From Pictodentalium vernedei (lineage: Eukaryota > Mollusca > Scaphopoda > Dentaliida > Dentaliidae): a stretch of 64,000 bases of DNA. The stretch spans positions 394,931,217 to 394,995,216 of the forward strand of contig CM062294.1 in assembly GCA_031216915.1 (NCBI GenBank). The letters run 5' to 3'. The notes under the pieces are model-generated. The model searched no databases and was not told the origin of the DNA. It was given only the letters and a program-made list of their open reading frames with translations. Position numbers and translations under genes: made by a program. Position 1 is the first letter of the stretch; each line of letters starts with the position of its first letter. Positions 43,290-54,965 of this stretch are shown piece by piece.

Positions 43290-45038
43290 AACAACATGTA
43301 TTTTGATTTTTTCTTTCTATCTTCAACGCTCGTCAGAAAGAATGAAGAAGGAAAAGAAAGAAAGAAAAAAAAATATGGCAATTAATCCTAATTTACCTGT
43401 GTAATTTAACGTAATTAAACGCCCCAAATATTCTGAAACCTACCGCAGTTATAGTGGCTATTAAGTATCCTCTTGGGGACTACTGTATTGCGATATTAAA
43501 CCCTTGAACGCCATCAGCTGACCGAACGCGTCAAAACATAAACAGAACCGCCGTTAAAATAAAACAAAATTTCCATATAGCCATTTTTTACCTTTTAGAA
43601 ATATCCTGGTTGGCGCTCGCCAATCAACGTCAGGACACCTGAGGCCCCGTAAGGCCTGTGCTGACGTGGGGTTATTTAGTCCCGCTGATGAAATTGCGGG
43701 AAAATTAGACCAACGTGGAGGGTTGGAATCCAAGTGTCGCGAACTCGGCGCTGGGAGCTGAGTTAGACCGACGCCGTGATTCCTTCCCTGTCAAATTGGC
43801 CTGAAATAGGTTCGATTTCCGTTAGGTGTGATTCCTAATCACTTCAGGCTGTGTAATAGAAATAATGATTTAAAGCAACAACGATTCGTGTATTTACACA
43901 TAAAAATAGAGCCGCTTCAATATTTCAACAATCAACAATTCGATTCTTTTCACAGAAAATGGGTTGCTAGGGTTAAAAAATTCTCAACAATTATATAGTC
44001 ATTCTATAGCCCTGTACTGGGACTATAGTCTACACGCTGGAAATGTTACTACCGTGAGCTCGCCCTAAGAGCTTCACAAATCTGAAATGTTATTACCGTG
44101 AGCTCGCCATAAGAGCTTCACCCGCTTATGCTCAAATGTCAACGTCTGTGCGTAACTGTACCTCTGGCTGTCGGAGGTTTCCGACCAGCAATGTTTGTCA
44201 TCTATAAAGCCACCTTGCTTCTGATTTGGGTCAGATATTGTTTACTCATACCTTATGTGCCTTTTGAAAGTCCTCGGTGAAAGTCCTATTGAAATGTTCA
44301 CTGTTCCTGGTTGAATTCACGATTCACAAATGCCCCTTTTTGTGCTAGGACGAAATTGTCACCCCCACCGATCTCCAGTCGGTATTACGATGCTTCGACA
44401 GCAAAACAAACTACTCTCAGTCTGACGCTTCAAAGGGTCAATACGCACAATACAATTAACCTGCACTTCTGACTATTGCAGGCTGATACCTGCTACTCGA
44501 CAATCTAAACTTTAACGTTTCACCTTGGGTTTTCCTTCTCAATGAATTTGGCACTGTAGCCGCCTATCAGTCTTAAGCTAAATCAATCGCGGAATGCCCT
44601 TTCTGGCGATTCTAGCCGTTTCAGGGTCATGTGATCGAAGGTACCCCTATGCCAGGAAACAAGAGTCTGCCTGCCCTGGACTTCACCAACGTGTGTGTGA
44701 CCCCAATTGTGTGTCTAATGCTCTGCTCTTCAAGGTATATATACTTTTTACCCTAAACTGTCAGGTGGACAGACGCTCATCTGTCCATCTGCCAAAACGG
44801 TGGAAAATGACGTATATCGAGGCAGAATCAATACAAGTCATCTCGGCCGTGACTTAACGGTGATTTCACTTGTCGAGAGAACCGATTCGTTCCTGCCACT
44901 CATTGCTTTTCTTATGATCAGGTGACGACACGACAGACATTTCTATCTTTTAGAATCTCGTTTCTCAATTGGCCGTGACGATATCCTGCCACCAACCGAT
45001 TAAGTCTCGTAAGACTCGCGACTGCTGTATAACTTAAA
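43290..45038 (-). other. Retrotransposon 5' leader, copy 1
   Basis: Non-coding. Contains two units of GTGAGCTCGCC.TAAGAGCTTC at about 44055-44120. No tRNA primer-binding site (TGG at the start) is visible next to LTR B, so priming is unexplained. Confidence 0.6.
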
Positions 45039-45249
45039 TGAGATTAGACCTTATCTAACATACCGTTTCTCCCCTGGGTCCCTGCCCTGAAGCTGGATAT
45101 ACACCACGTGTGTTTTTTCCATGCCCAGCTTCACAATGAAGTGAAATTCACGTAGCTTTTTCGCCTTGATGCGGAATATCTTTTGAACTTACAATATCTT
45201 TATATATGAGGCCCCTTGCCCCTATATTTAGGCTGGCTTTGCTCTGACA
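45039..45249 (-). repeat. LTR B (shared)
   Basis: TGAGATTAGACC...GCTCTGACA, 211 bp. Serves as the 5' LTR of internal region 1 and 3' LTR of internal region 2. Confidence 0.9.
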
Positions 45250-46338
45250 ACTCCCTTCCCGAGAGAAACACCCTGTGTATCTCTTAAAACACAAGGGGCA
45301 AAGCCACGCACGCTCGCCTCTCAAACCTTTTTACAATCTACCCATCATGTTCAAGACTACAAAACTGTACCCTACTGGTCGTGGGGCTCGTGACCGGGCT
45401 CATGCGTCCGCCATGTCGATTCCCACGACACACACGCCACCACATGCTCCCGTCTTGCGGGTTTACATATGGAGAGTAGCCTTATCCTTAGATTTGCAGC
45501 ACTCTCTCTCTCTCTCTAATACTATATATTTACACCTAAACATACGCATTTTTATACACATTCCCCCATTTTGCAAACAGTTCACTTGGCACTCACTCCG
45601 ACGAGTAACACCGTCCGCGCCTTTGCGTCAGATGGGCTAATTCCAACGGAGTGTAACTTCACCTCCCATTCCCCTATGTATTGTGAAGGGGCAAACGACT
45701 CCTGCATTATGTTGAGCCTCACCCTCGCAAAGCTCAACCAGGGGATTAAAATTGTCTCTCACACACTCACACATTCAACACACAGATTTCCCGACCGCGT
45801 ATTTGCGACAGACGGGGTTAGTGTGCCTCACATTCACAACAAACTCTCGTCAATAAAACCAAGCGCGGTTTCCCCGGGCCTTAACACCGGGTTTGTGCAT
45901 CTCACACTTACAAAACTCGACACACAGGCTCCCAGTCCACGCACACTCGCGACGGACGGGGCAGTGCATCTCACATTCGCACTCACAACCAACTCTAGTC
46001 AGCAGTCAGAGCAATAAAAAAAAAATATCGACAAAGTTTCTTCCGGGCCCTAACTCCGGGTTTAAGAAACTCATCACCTCATCCACCAAAAATATTTGCG
46101 ACTGGGGCCCCTGCTCCGGAACCAGGCCCACAGCCACCCACCTATTGCTTCTTTATAACCAGCGACCATTGGTAGGGGGCCCGGTTCCCAGTATCCCCTT
46201 GGGTAACCCTTGACACACCCCTACTTCTCGCCCCGTTATTTCTACGGGTATTCCACCAGGGTCCCCATGGCCTGTCATTGTCGCATTCCCAAGAGCTCCC
46301 CTTGACGCTATATCCCCCAGGCTCACTCGTCCCGGCGA

Positions 46339-48749
46339 TTACCTTCGTTCGAACGACACTGGCTTTCCTTGGCCCTTGTGCCGTCGGCCCCCGGTCCATT
46401 GCGACGACTTCTTGCGCACCTTGGGCGCTTTGCGCCCCCAGCACTCACTGCGTGTTCTCCGCCACCTAGGATGCTTCTCCTTTGATTTGTGGACCCTTTC
46501 CTCGGCCCCCTGGGCGCCCATCTTAGCGGTCCCATCCACTTTAACACCCTCAACTTGTGTTGATCCGTGCCCTCTCAATTCTGGGGAAGTTTGCCCACCC
46601 ATTTGCGTGGGTCTGGACTCTCCTCTCCACACGGGTGACACCGGCTTCTTTGAGCGCTCAACTCCCCCACATAAATTTGCTTGAGGGTCTTTCCCCAATG
46701 ACCCTATTGGGTTCCCTCGCTGTTTGGCGTTTAGCCTGGACCGCCCACGGCCCCTTCTCCCCAATTGGACAGGAGTCGTCCCTCCTGAAACTTTCCGACA
46801 TTTCGTCGTGTAGGGGCCATCCCCTGGACCATCGGATTGGTTCTCCCTGGGAACCTTCCCTTCCTTACTCGGTACGTTACCGAGTGCAACCGCCGGGGGT
46901 CCTTGCCCACCGACTTGAACTTCTTTTGCCCTCGTTGGGCCCTCACTTGTCCCCCCTACCCCTGGACCATAACTCATCAGGGCTTGCCCTCACCCCTGGG
47001 ATATTACCTATGACCAGGTCATACACAGGTGATTCAATGCACATGGCTTCCACTTCGCCACAATAAAATGGGGTATCCACAGTTATCCTCGCGATGGGGA
47101 ACCTTCTAACGGTCCCATCTATCAAAATACACAAATGGTCACGACCCAACAATTGCTCGTCGTCAACGAGTTGCCTTCTAACCGCTGCAGAGGAGCACCC
47201 AGAATCCCGGAGCAGACGGATCTCCCTTTGTCCCACGTACCCTTAGTACACTGGCATATTAACCTTCTCCTGCGAAGTTGTGAGACTCTCGCACATGCCA
47301 CTTATTATCGGGACAACCTCCCCGCCTTCCAGCCTTAATTCTCCCTTTTGTATACATTCCCGGAAGGGACTGTGTTCTGGACCGATAGTTTGACAGAACG
47401 CTGCCGTCTGTCTACTTTGCCCTGGATCTACGCGGTCACCTTGCTTCCAATCCCTTGGTGCTGCGTCCCCGGCCCCCTGCTGAGGTGGTCCAATGTTCCC
47501 AGTGGTCCTAACCTGCTTCTGCCAGCAGTCCCTGACAATATGACCCCGCTTGTTGCACATAAAACAAGTGGTGTCCTTGGGAGTGCTCCCCTTCCGGCTG
47601 GTCTGCGACGCAGGCGGATTGGGGTGATGTTGCCTTACGGGTGCCATTGCCAACCCGTTTGCCCCACCCCTAGCCGATTTGGGTGCGTTTACACTCCCAC
47701 CGTGGGCCTCGATGTAGCGTTCTGCCACAGTTGCCATCTCATCATATGTGGGCGGACCCCTTTTCTTGATGAACAGGCCCACCTTGGAGCATGTAGTTAA
47801 AAACTGCTCCCGGAGAAATAGATCTCGCAGGGCTCCATATGACTCATTCACTTCTGCGAGATCAGTCCAGCGGTCAAAGTACCGCCTAGCTCGGGCAAAA
47901 TACTGAGGTACTGTTTCTCCCTTCTCCTGCTTAATTTCTCGGAACTTTGTCCGGAATCCTTCTTCAGTGAGCTGGTATCTCCGAAGGATGGCATTCTTCA
48001 GTTCACTGTAGTCGTTAAGAAGTGCAGGAGGCATACTGGTGTAAGCCTCGAGGACTTTACCTGACAGCAAAGGGCTCAAGCACATATGTGTCTTCTGGCC
48101 ACATTTGACTGGAGGCAAAACGCTCGAACCTCTCCAAGTACGAGTCCAAGTCATCCGTGTTTTCGTTAAAATGAGCGAGGTAGGGGCGTGGGGCATGAAT
48201 TGCTACCCCTGCACTCTCATCCACTGAGCGCCGACGTTCATTCTCCACATCGACTCTTGCTCTGAGGAGCTCTAATTCTCTCTCGTGTCTCTGTTGTTCG
48301 AGTTCTCGTTCTGCCTCCCTTGCCTCCCTTGCTAATTGGGCTTCCCTCTCTCTCGCCTCATTTGCTAATTGAATCTCTCTCTCTTTTGCCTCCCTATCTA
48401 ATTGGGCTTCCTTTTCCCTCGCCTCTCTCTCCTCTTTCTCGCGCTGTCTTGCTGCTTAAATCTCTCTCTCTTTTGCCTGCCTATCTAATTGGGCTTCTCT
48501 CTCCCTCGCCTCTCTTGCGTCTTTCTCACGCTCTCGTTCTAATTGGGCTTCTGTCTCCCTCGCCTCTCTTGTGTCTTTCTCACACTCTCGTTCTAATTGG
48601 GCTTCTCTCTCCCTCGCCTCATTACGTAAGGCAATTTCCTTGGCTTCACGCTTCTGCTCATCTTTAACAAACTTCTGAAGCTCGGTCGCCTCAAGGCCCA
48701 TTTCCTTGCCTAACGATACCAGTTGGGCGAGGGGTGTAACAACATCCAT
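46339..48749 (-). pseudogene. Gag-protease polyprotein, copy 2, broken
   Basis: ATG 48749 (MDVVTPLAQLVSLGKEMG). It has the same order as copy 1: coiled-coil units, Gag domain, knuckle CFMCNKRGHIVRDC, protease RLLRDSGCSSAAV and a basic Gly-rich tail. Breaks: TAA near 48456 in the coiled-coil repeats, a frameshift near 48090 in the capsid-like domain, and TAA at 47243-47245 where copy 1 has CAA (Gln) just before the protease. A further frame change in the tail joins to the open frame ending at 46339. Confidence 0.8.
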
Positions 48750-50542
48750 TTTGATTTTTTCCTTCTATCTTCAACACTCGTCAGAAAGAATGAAGAAGGA
48801 AAAGAAAGAAAGAAAAAAAAATATGGCAATTAATCCTAATTTACCTGTGTAATTCAACGTAATTAAACGCCCCAAATATTCTGAAACCTACCGCAGTTAT
48901 AGTGGCTATTAAGTATCCTCTTGGGGACTACTGTATTGTGATATTAAACCCTTGAAAAGGCATCAGCTGACCGAACGCGTCAAAACATAAACAGAACCGC
49001 CGTTAAAATAAAACAAAATTTCCATATAGCCATTTTTTACCTTTTAGAAATATCCTGGTTAGCGCTCGCCAATCATGTCAGGACACCTGAGGCCCGGTAA
49101 GGCCTGGGCTGACGTGGGGTTATTTAGTCCCGCTGGTGAAATTGCGGGAAAATTAGACCGACGTGGAGAGTCGGAATCCTAGTGCCGCGAACTCGGCGCT
49201 GGGAGCTGAGTTCGACCGGCGCTGTGATTTCGTTTCTACTCTGCCATATTGGCCTAAGATAGGTTCGATTTCCGTTAGGCGTGATTCCTAATCACTCAGG
49301 CTGTGTAATGGAAAGAATGATTTAAAGTAACAACGATTCTTTTATTTACACATAAAAATAAAGCCGTTTCAATATTTCAACAATCAACAATTCGATTCTT
49401 TTCACAGAAAATGGGTTGCTAGGGTTAAATAATTCTCAACACTCATATCGTCATTCTATAGCCCTGTACTGGCACTATAGTCTACACACTGGAAATGTTA
49501 CTACTGTGAGCTCGCCATAAGAGCTTCACAAATCTGAAATTATGTTACGGAGAGCTCGCCATAAGAGCTTCACAAATCTGAAATGTTATTACCGTGAGCC
49601 CGCCATAAGAGCTTTACCCGCTTAGGCTCAAATGTCAACGTCTGCGCGTAACTGTACCTCTGGCTGTCGGAGGGTTCCGACCAGCAATGTTCGTCATCTA
49701 TAAAGCCACCGCACTTCTGATTTGGGTCAGATATTGTCTACTCATACCTTATGTGCCTTTTGAAAGTTCTTCGCGAAGGTCCTATTGAAATGTTCACTGT
49801 TCCTGGTTGAATTCACGATTCACAAATGCCCCTTTTTGTGCTAGGGCGAAATTGTCACTCACACCGATCTCCAGTCGGTATTACGATGCTTCGACAGCAA
49901 AACAAACTACTCCCAGCGCAATCAGTCTGACGCTTCAAAGGGTTAATACGCACAATACAATTAACCTGCACTTCTGACTATTGCAGGCTGATACCTGCTA
50001 CTCGACAATCTAAACTTTAACGTTTCACCTTGGGTTTTCCTTCTCAACGAATTTGGCACTGTAGCCACCTATCAACCATAAGCTAAATCAATCGTGGAAT
50101 GCCCTTTCTGGCAATTCCAGCCGTTTCAGGGTCCTGTGATCGAAGGTACCCCTATGCCAGGAAACAAAGTCCGCCTGCCCTGGACTTCACCAACGTGTGT
50201 GTGACCCCAAGTGTGTGTCTAATGCTCTGCTCTTCAAGGTATATATACTTTTTACCCTAAACTGTCAGGTGGACAGACGCTCATCTGTCCATCTGCCAAA
50301 ACGGTGGGAGATGACGTATATCGAGGCGGAATCAATACAAGTCATCTCGCGCGTGACTTAACGGTGATTTCACTTGTCGAGAGAACCGATTCGTTCCTTC
50401 CACTCATTGCTATACTAATGATCAGGTGACGACACGACATACATTTCTATCTTTTAGAATCTCGTTTCTCAATTTGCCGTGACGATATCCTGCCACCAAC
50501 CAATTACTTCTCGTAAGACTCGCGACTACTGTATAACTTAAA
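48750..50542 (-). other. Retrotransposon 5' leader, copy 2
   Basis: As copy 1, with three rather than two units of the GAGCTCGCCATAAGAGCTTC repeat at about 49505-49615. Confidence 0.6.
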
Positions 50543-50754
50543 TGAGATTAGACCTTATCTAACATACCCTTTCTTCCCTGGGTCCCTGCCCTGAAGCTGG
50601 ATATATACCACGTGTGTTTTTTTCCATGCCCAGCTTCACAATGAAGTGAAATTCACGTAGGTTTTTCGCCTTGATGCGGAATATCTTTTGAACATACAAT
50701 ATCTTTATATATAAGGCCCCTTGCCCCTATATTTAGGCTGGCTTTGCTCTGACA
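50543..50754 (-). repeat. LTR C (5' LTR of the pair)
   Basis: TGAGATTAGACC...GCTCTGACA, 212 bp. The outer flanks of LTR A (TAAAAGG) and LTR C (CAGAGGC) do not show an obvious matching target duplication. Confidence 0.9.
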
Positions 50755-50819
50755 CAGAGGCACAGTGGAAGATTTCAGGGATTTCAACTTCAAAGTAGAT
50801 AAAGACAGAACAAAGTGAG

Positions 50820-51095
50820 GGTGCCCCCGTGGAGTGCGGACAACTGGAATCAAGGACCCGATGTGGGTTTTTTTTTCTGCGTGAAATACGGGGAATACTC
50901 CGCCAGGGGTCGTTGATTCCCGTCCCACGTTCCCGAATTGTGCTCTGTATTTATACAACGATTAAACTTAAATTAAGTGAATAAAGCTGATATTTTTAAA
51001 GAAAAATATCACCTTCGGCAGTCTGATAACGTTCTTGCTTGACACTGTTTTTTGTCGAAGCATTTCACTTAGACGCGTAACGTTAAACAAGATGC
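50820..51095. repeat. Dispersed repeat, second copy
   Basis: Homologous to about 19436-19700 (GGAATCAA, CGTGAAATACGGGG, CTTAAATTAAGTGA, AATATCACCTTCGGC, TTGTCGAAGCATTTCA). Confidence 0.5.
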
Positions 51096-51112
51096 GTCCT
51101 TACATGACGTTC

Positions 51113-51364
51113 TTAACCCTTTACCCAATGCAGACGATATCAAAATTTATTATTTAAAATATAATTTTTTTTTAATTTTTCAAAAAAAAATTCAACAAAA
51201 CCATATCCTGTGACCCCTCATTGGAACGAGCTCAATGAGCTCGTTCCAATGAGGGGTCACATGATATGGTTTTGTTGAAATATTTTGAAAAATTTAATTT
51301 TTCCAACTGCTCAATTTGCATGTTACGCGGGTGGATGCGGGCGATTCGTTAGGTAAAGGGTTAA
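51113..51364. mobile_element. piggyBac-like palindromic MITE, subfamily A
   Basis: TTAACCCTTTACCCAATG to GTTAGGTAAAGGGTTAA with TTAA at both ends; inner arms AACAAAACCATATC and core ATTGGAACGAGCTC. Its right TTAA overlaps the TAA duplication of the next element. Confidence 0.85.
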
Positions 51365-52022
51365 AGCCTGAGACACACTTGCGAAATTCGCAGCGATTAA
51401 ATCCGCAGCGAAATACACGCCGATTATTTTCGTACAAAAAGCTAGTGGACACACTACGCGATTCCGTATAGTGACGCCCTCGCGATATTAGTCATGTGAT
51501 TATACAAAATGGCAGCCTCCAGGAAACTGAAGGTTGCTGCCCCTGGTTTGTTGTACATTTTGTTGAAAAGACGGGAACGTCGTCGATTGCGATGGCGAAA
51601 TCGGCGATACTGGACGAAACCCTGGCTTCTCCGCCGGAGCAAGCAGTCTCTGTACGTGAACCTTGTAAAAGATCTGTCGGCAGAGGACCCGGAGACATAT
51701 CGGAAATATATGAGAATGTCTCCAGAATGTTTCCGGGAATTGTTGGAAAAAGTACGGCCACATATTGTACGAAAGGACACTAAGTTAAGAGAGGCTGTCA
51801 CCCCTGAAACATGACCCGTGTAGTGGGCACACTGTGCGAATTTGTACTTGGCGACAGAAATCGCGGCGAAAATATCAAACATGTTTGATCGGCACGATTT
51901 CCGCAGCGGAAAAATACGCGGCGAATTTCGCAGTCTCAGAAGTAGGCACACTACGCGAATTGCGCGGCGATTTCAAAATTCGCCGCGATCATGCGAAAAT
52001 ATATGCAAGTGTGTCCCAGGCT
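51365..52022 (+). mobile_element. Short Harbinger-like element 1
   Basis: Inverted ends AGCCTGAGACACACTTGC and GCAAGTGTGTCCCAGGCT, flanked by TAA on both sides (51362-51364, 52023-52025), the 3-bp TWA duplication typical of PIF/Harbinger. Subterminal GCGAAATTCGC and GCGGCGAATTT repeats. Carries one short transposase-derived frame. Confidence 0.8.
51509..51814 (+). pseudogene. N-terminal part of a Harbinger-type transposase
   Basis: 101 codons from an ATG with MAASRKLKV. Then RRLRWRNRRYWTKPWLLRR, a basic N-terminal helix region, and YRKYMRMSPECFRELLEKVR with DTKLREAVTPE. This is the sequence expected just before the DDE nuclease domain of Harbinger transposases and HARBI1. It stops before any catalytic Asp, so it is a truncated exon-like piece, not an active enzyme. 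Confidence 0.75.
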
Positions 52023-52025
52023 TAA

Positions 52026-52251
52026 GCGCAATCCAGAATTCACGCGTGGTGTGACTGCATTGTATCGGGTAACACCAGGGCTACCGAGAGCGAGGACGGT
52101 CCCCAGGGCAATGTGTAGAACGGGCCCAGCGAGTGCCGACGTCGGGGAGCTATAAGCGAGGGGTCTGGGGGTCCTCCCGCAAAATGGTTTTTTTGGAAAA
52201 TTAGTGCTAGGAGAAGCATTCTCCTGCATTTTCCTTGACGATATCTACTAA
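52026..52251. other. Spacer between two Harbinger-like elements
   Basis: Holds GAGAAGCATTCTCCTGCATT, also found inverted near 22860. No gene. Confidence 0.35.
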
Positions 52252-52775
52252 AGCCGGGGACACACTAGGCGATTTTGTACGCCCGATCCATTTTCGCTTG
52301 CGTAATCGTGTAGTGTGTCTGATTGTGCGACGTCGAACTTTGCTAGCGAACACGTACGCCCGACCAATCGGCCGTATTCAACATGCTGAATATTGGCGAT
52401 CAATTTCGGCCGGATTTTTATCCAATTCACGAAGAAGTGTTGTATATACCCCACATTTTTCCCGACGCAGTATCCAGTCGCGGCACCACCACCTACGCCT
52501 TTCCCACCTAATTCGCCTCCGTCTCCTTCTAGCTAAAAGCAAGTAAATTGCTGCTACTGCTGCAATTTTCTTCCTGTACTTCGACTTGCTGGCCGCCATT
52601 TTATGATCACATGACTAGAGTAAAAAGGTGTCACATGACAAGAGGAGACGTCGCTGTCGTACTGTTATCCGGCAAGTGTGTCCACTCAATCGTTGAACTC
52701 ACTGCTGGACAAAAATCGACGGCGTAAAAAATCTTTGTCGACAGCGATAAAAAATCGTCTAGTGTGTCCCCGGCT
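52252..52775 (-). mobile_element. Short Harbinger-like element 2
   Basis: Inverted ends AGCCGGGGACACACTAGGCG and its near complement ending CCCCGGCT, flanked by TAA (52249-52251) and TTA (52776-52778). The ends are related to element 1 (AGCC-GGGACACACT). Carries a minus-strand transposase N-terminus. Confidence 0.75.
52378..52599 (-). pseudogene. N-terminal part of a second Harbinger-type transposase
   Basis: 73 codons, MAASKSKYRKKIAAVAAIYL, then a very basic RRRRRRIRWERRRWWCRDW and GVYTTLLRELDKNPAEIDRQ. Same position and pattern as the frame at 51509 but clearly diverged; again only the segment before the nuclease domain. Confidence 0.65.
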
Positions 52776-53340
52776 TTAATAACCTGTATTTCTGTGTTTA
52801 TAGTGCATTTTTTCTCCAAAGATAATCTTGCTAAACTGGTTCATGAAGACCACATATTCAGTCATAGTTGCAAAGGTGGCTTTTTATGATTGGGTGAGAG
52901 TCAGGATCACAACTTTATGACAGAAGTTAGCGATGAGAGGACATTTAGAGAAGAAGCTCCCCCCCCCCCCCCCCCCACTCCCCCACTCCTCCGTTATTCG
53001 AGATTCGAGAAGAGAGCAATACTGTGCATCGTCAACTGTCATCGAAAATTCGATATTTTCAACCCCAACCCACCCATCCAGGAACGTGGTGACAGAGCCG
53101 GTGTTTAAGGGTGTCTCACTCTCCCCCCCCCCCCTCCACCCCCGCAGACCCGATCGCGGTCAAATTTTTCAGTACTTAAAAAAAAATTAAGTCTCGAACT
53201 GCCAACATTTGGAAATTCCATCTCCATGGCAGTAGATTTCGTGCCATTTTATCTGAGACCATGACCGTTTCTAACAGACATTTAGTGATTTTTGAACCAC
53301 ATTTCATGGGCTTTTCCAGCTGGAGTCAATATTTTCCAAC
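52776..53340. other. No gene seen; C-rich tracts
   Basis: C runs near 52962-52976 and 53122-53135; open frames across them are low complexity. Confidence 0.4.
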
Positions 53341-54059
53341 TAGAGATTGGCAATATACCGAAAAACTGAACCGATATCGATATCACGGCGATACCGAAAA
53401 ACCGAACCGAACCGACAATTGAATACCGAAACCATCTGTATTTTCAAATTTTCTTCTCTGCGTGATTTATAAAACCTTGTTGAAGCTTGGCACCAGCTAA
53501 TGTGTTCCTTTTCATAAAAGAAGTGACTTATTTTCATTTTAGTTTTGTTAATCCTTAAAGGCCTGGGCAATATTGTCCTGAATTCTCAATAGACTACAAC
53601 CTGTACGCGTCCAACTGCTTAGCAATAATTTCTAGTCAAGTCTTGGCTGCCTGTTAAGGCAGCCAAGACTTGTCTAGAATTCACTGCTCAGGCGAGTTGT
53701 CTATTGTAAGCAGCGCCTCCTACCGGTGGCGTGTTAAGGGGACATGCTTGCAAAAGCTTGAGATGGGCCTTTAAAGGTTAAGGTGTGTTTGGGACAAGTC
53801 ACAAAAGTACTGCAGATTTGATTTGTGTTGGCAAAAGAATACAAATGTTGAGCTCATTGGCAATGGTATTTGTGGTGCTGTGGTAGAATGATACAAGAAC
53901 AGCTTATTCTATATTTTCCTGGTTTGATGATTCCCTTTTGTTACTCTCGCCAAATCTCAGTCAAGTCAGATACCGAATACCGAACCGATACCGTGGTATA
54001 CTATACTGAAAATACAGAAACCGATACCGAACTCAAAATTTCAATACCGCCCATCTTTA
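53341..54059. mobile_element. hAT-like MITE, copy 2, with 8-bp duplication
   Basis: Ends TAGAGATTGGCAATAT and ATACCGCCCATCTTTA (imperfect inverted repeats). Flanks TTTCCAAC (53333-53340) and TTTCGAAC (54060-54067) match at 7 of 8 positions. Contains subterminal ACCGATACCGA-type repeats and the TTTCTAGTCAAG...GGCAGCC stem near 53620-53690. Copy 1 is at about 3845. Confidence 0.75.
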
Positions 54060-54469
54060 TTTCGAACTCTGGTACGCAAATGAGATATATATTTAGAACA
54101 TAAGGGCAGAGGGTGCATTCCGATTTCTTCAGTAGTTGGAAATTCACAGGCAGCGGTTGGAAAATTCTCACTCAAGGGAGGGGATAAGGATGGTTCTCTC
54201 AAAAGTTGGACGTTCGGCAACCTGGGAGGAGAGGTACATTTGGAAATTCAGAGATACACACATCCCAAACCAAGACCTTCCACCCACGTCCCAGACCCCA
54301 TCCCACGACCATATAGAGTTGTCTATGCCCCTGATTGCCAGTTACGTGATTTTATGACACTCGAGGTATGCCCATCAAAACTAACGGCTCATGCTATTAA
54401 AAGTCAGTGTTACGCGTTTCCAGGCCCGTGTGGCTGTTTTTATATTACAATTTTTCACATATAGCGTTT

Positions 54470-54620
54470 TATTTATTAGGGGTTTAAGAGGACATTTTCA
54501 ACAGCCAGGGCCATACCGTGTCTGACAGTTTTACGAGTCAAGGAAATAGGAGTTTGCCGAAAGAACCAGCGAACTGCGGCTAGTAGTTGTCGGACACTCC
54601 ACACGGCTATTTCATAGATA
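54470..54620 (-). mobile_element. SINE, truncated
   Basis: TTTATTTATTAGGGGTTTAA, TGACAGTTTTACGAGTCAAG and TAGTTGTCGGACACTCCACA match the tail half of the other SINEs in reverse orientation. Confidence 0.55.
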
Positions 54621-54748
54621 AATGGCAAAATCCAAATGCCGGTATTTGATAAAAAAAACACATCTTTCGTGGCTATATAGAGAGCGTTGTTGAGGAGAAA
54701 ACGCGTTTGCAATTATTACACAATATTGCATCAGTTAGGAGAGCGTTT

Positions 54749-54965
54749 CCATTTACCTAACGTAACTGAGACAACCGGCCAGCGCAACACAGGCTTCTAA
54801 ATTCATCTTTTAAATTCTGTTTCACCTCAAAAATATAGTCTATGCCCCCCCCCCCCCCTCCACCCCCCCTCCACCCCCCCCCCCCGTGGAAGTACTCCGT
54901 TACAAACTATGTTTTCTGAGGCAGAAATGAAAATGTTTAGTTATTCATGACTTTTTTGCAAGTAA
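54749..54965. mobile_element. Decayed palindromic MITE with C-rich centre
   Basis: TTTACCTAACGTAAC left end and CAAAAATATAGTCTATG / AACTATGTTTTCTGAGGC arms of subfamily B; the core palindrome is replaced by long C runs (54847-54892). Right end lost. Confidence 0.5.

Larger units (their letters stand above)
39988..45038 (-). mobile_element. Internal region 1, gag-protease LTR retrotransposon without pol
   Basis: Between LTR A and LTR B. A purine-rich tract (complement of ACTCCCTTCCC) abuts LTR A, as expected of a 3' polypurine tract on the minus strand. Order on the minus strand: ~1.75-kb leader (45038-43290), gag-protease frame, then about 1.1 kb with no protein signature. There is no reverse transcriptase, RNase H or integrase. 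Plus-strand open frames here, including 40013-40384, are antisense. Confidence 0.85.
45250..50542 (-). mobile_element. Internal region 2 of the same LTR retrotransposon
   Basis: Colinear with region 1 and highly similar throughout. The LTR-internal-LTR-internal-LTR layout is what unequal recombination between LTRs makes. The same absence of pol in both units argues for a non-autonomous family rather than a chance deletion. A duplicated segment near 45760-45960 (CTCACA..AACTCGACACACAG type) is extra relative to region 1. Confidence 0.85.

Noticed and set aside
23548-50760. Target duplication for the whole retrotransposon pair
   Set aside because: Flanks TAAAAGG and CAGAGGC do not match convincingly at 4-6 bp.
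52890-53190. Proline-rich frames
   Set aside because: Encoded by C runs; overlapping frames both look proline-rich.
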